A DNA stretch of 64,000 nucleotides. Origin: Shinella curvata (GTDB lineage: Bacteria; Pseudomonadota; Alphaproteobacteria; Rhizobiales; Rhizobiaceae). The translations under genes were made by a program, and so were the position numbers. Shown in pieces: positions 63,306-64,000 of this stretch. Every line of letters begins with the position of its first letter. The stretch's first letter is position 1. The notes beneath the pieces were generated by a model. That model worked only from the letters and a program-made list of their open reading frames with translations. It had not been told where the DNA came from and searched no databases. The DNA is taken from assembly GCF_022899935.1 (NCBI RefSeq), contig NZ_JALJCJ010000006.1:124001-188000 (forward strand), written 5' to 3'.

Positions 63306-64000
63306 TCAGGCGACAGCCTGCGCGCCGGTTATCTCCACCAGCGACCCGCACATGAACGCCGCCTCCTCCGAAGCGAGGAAGGCGACGAGGGCGGCAACCT
63401 CCTCCGGCTTGCCGATGCGGCCGTAGGGAACGAGCTTGTCGAGATCAGCAATGGTGCGGCCGGCGCGCTTGACGCCAGCCTCCAGCATCGGCGTATGGAT
63501 TTCGCCGGGGCAGACCGCGTTGACGCGCACCCTGCCCGGCGCATAGTCGCGGGCAAGGTTCTGCGTGAAGGCGGCGACGGCAGCCTTGGTCGTGTTGTAG
63601 GCGATATGATTCGGCGCCGGGTAGAGTCCCCATTGCGAGGCGGTGTTGACGATGGCACCGCCGCCCGCTGCAATCATATGGGGCAACACCGCGCGGCACA
63701 GATGGAACATCGAGTCCAGATTGACGGTGAAGCTGATCTCCCAGTCCTCGTCCGACAACGAGAGCAGGTTGCCGCGCCGGTTGATGCCGGCATTGTTGAC
63801 CAGCACGTCGATGCGGCCCTCCAGCGCGAAGGCCTGTTCGATGAGGGAAAGGCAGGCATCCTTCTTCGCGATATCGGCGGCGATTACCGCCGCCCGGCCG
63901 CTCTCGGCCTCGATGCTGCGAACCACGACCGCCGCAGCCTCCACATTGACATCGGTCACCACCACCAACGCGCCCTCTGAGGCAAGCCGCCGTGCGATGG
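63306..64000 (-). CDS. SDR-family oxidoreductase, N-terminus beyond the window
   Basis: An open frame that runs off the right edge. The visible part has LVVVTDVN (end of strand 2), NNAG, the catalytic Ser in NTASQWG, YNTTK as the Tyr/Lys pair and MCGSLVEITGA at the end. The cofactor glycine loop must lie beyond base 64000. This is a classical SDR; substrate unknown. Confidence 0.85.
   Translation of the reverse strand, partial: IARRLASEGALVVVTDVNVEAAAVVVRSIEAESGRAAVIAADIAKKDACLSLIEQAFALEGRIDVLVNNAGINRRGNLLSLSDEDWEISFTVNLDSMFHLCRAVLPHMIAAGGGAIVNTASQWGLYPAPNHIAYNTTKAAVAAFTQNLARDYAPGRVRVNAVCPGEIHTPMLEAGVKRAGRTIADLDKLVPYGRIGKPEEVAALVAFLASEEAAFMCGSLVEITGAQAVA

Noticed and set aside
1-64000. CRISPR arrays, tRNA or rRNA genes, insertion sequences
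   Set aside because: I found no regularly spaced repeats, no cloverleaf-like sequence with CCA end and no transposase-like coding frame.

Overview
The window looks like a replicon segment from a high-GC alphaproteobacterium, most likely a Rhizobiales member (Rhizobiaceae such as Ensifer, Shinella or Agrobacterium). The evidence is codon bias, the many solute ABC importers, the LacI regulators, and a denitrification island ordered nap - nnrR - nirV - nirK / nnrS - hemN - norDQBCFE, which resembles rhizobial islands. I see no rRNA, tRNA, CRISPR array or insertion sequence.

Region 1 (1-14500) is a carbohydrate uptake and catabolism locus. A minus-strand operon encodes a Tat-exported binding protein, two permeases, two different ATPases, a Gfo/Idh/MocA dehydrogenase, a TIM-barrel isomerase/epimerase, a DUF4432 mutarotase-like protein, an SDR dehydrogenase, a 7-bladed lactonase and a LacI regulator. 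A second LacI regulator is divergent to it. The substrate cannot be named. The two ATPases carry complementary defects in their motifs, predicting one dead and one live ATP site.

Region 2 (14770-39180) is the denitrification island: napEFDABC, a probable NnrR regulator, nirV, nirK, nnrS, hemN, norEFCBQD, a small membrane protein plus a hemerythrin, ubiTUV (oxygen-independent ubiquinone hydroxylation) and ubiD/ubiX homologues. An uncharacterised four-gene operon (DUF2249, polytopic membrane protein, double DUF2249, DUF59) is embedded in it. Seven copies of one palindrome, TTG-N8-CAA (mostly TTTGC-N6-GCAAA), sit in front of nirK, nnrS, the DUF2249 operon, hemN, norCB, the hemerythrin/norE pair and ubiT/ubiD, and tie these genes into one nitrogen-oxide or low-oxygen regulon. 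The nap promoter has no such site. No nosZ is in the window.

Region 3 (39240-43130) is a bufferin-type locus: an ECF sigma factor with its NrsF-like membrane anti-sigma factor, divergent from a DUF2282 precursor, a DUF692 (MNIO) modifying enzyme, a DUF2063 partner and a DoxX protein. The two divergent promoters share GTAAC-N17-CGTA.

Region 4 (43320-50410) holds signalling genes: an OmpR-type regulator, a single-domain globin, a PAS hybrid histidine kinase, a small exported protein, a chemoreceptor and a diguanylate cyclase. Region 5 (50600-64000) is mixed accessory metabolism: three SDRs (one lacking the Tyr/Lys catalytic pair, one cut by the window edge), a LysR regulator, a PNPOx-like protein, a peptide-type ABC importer, an LrgA/LrgB pair, a DUF2325 protein preceded by a near-perfect ModE-type Mo-box, and paired half-size YdcZ (DUF606) transporters.
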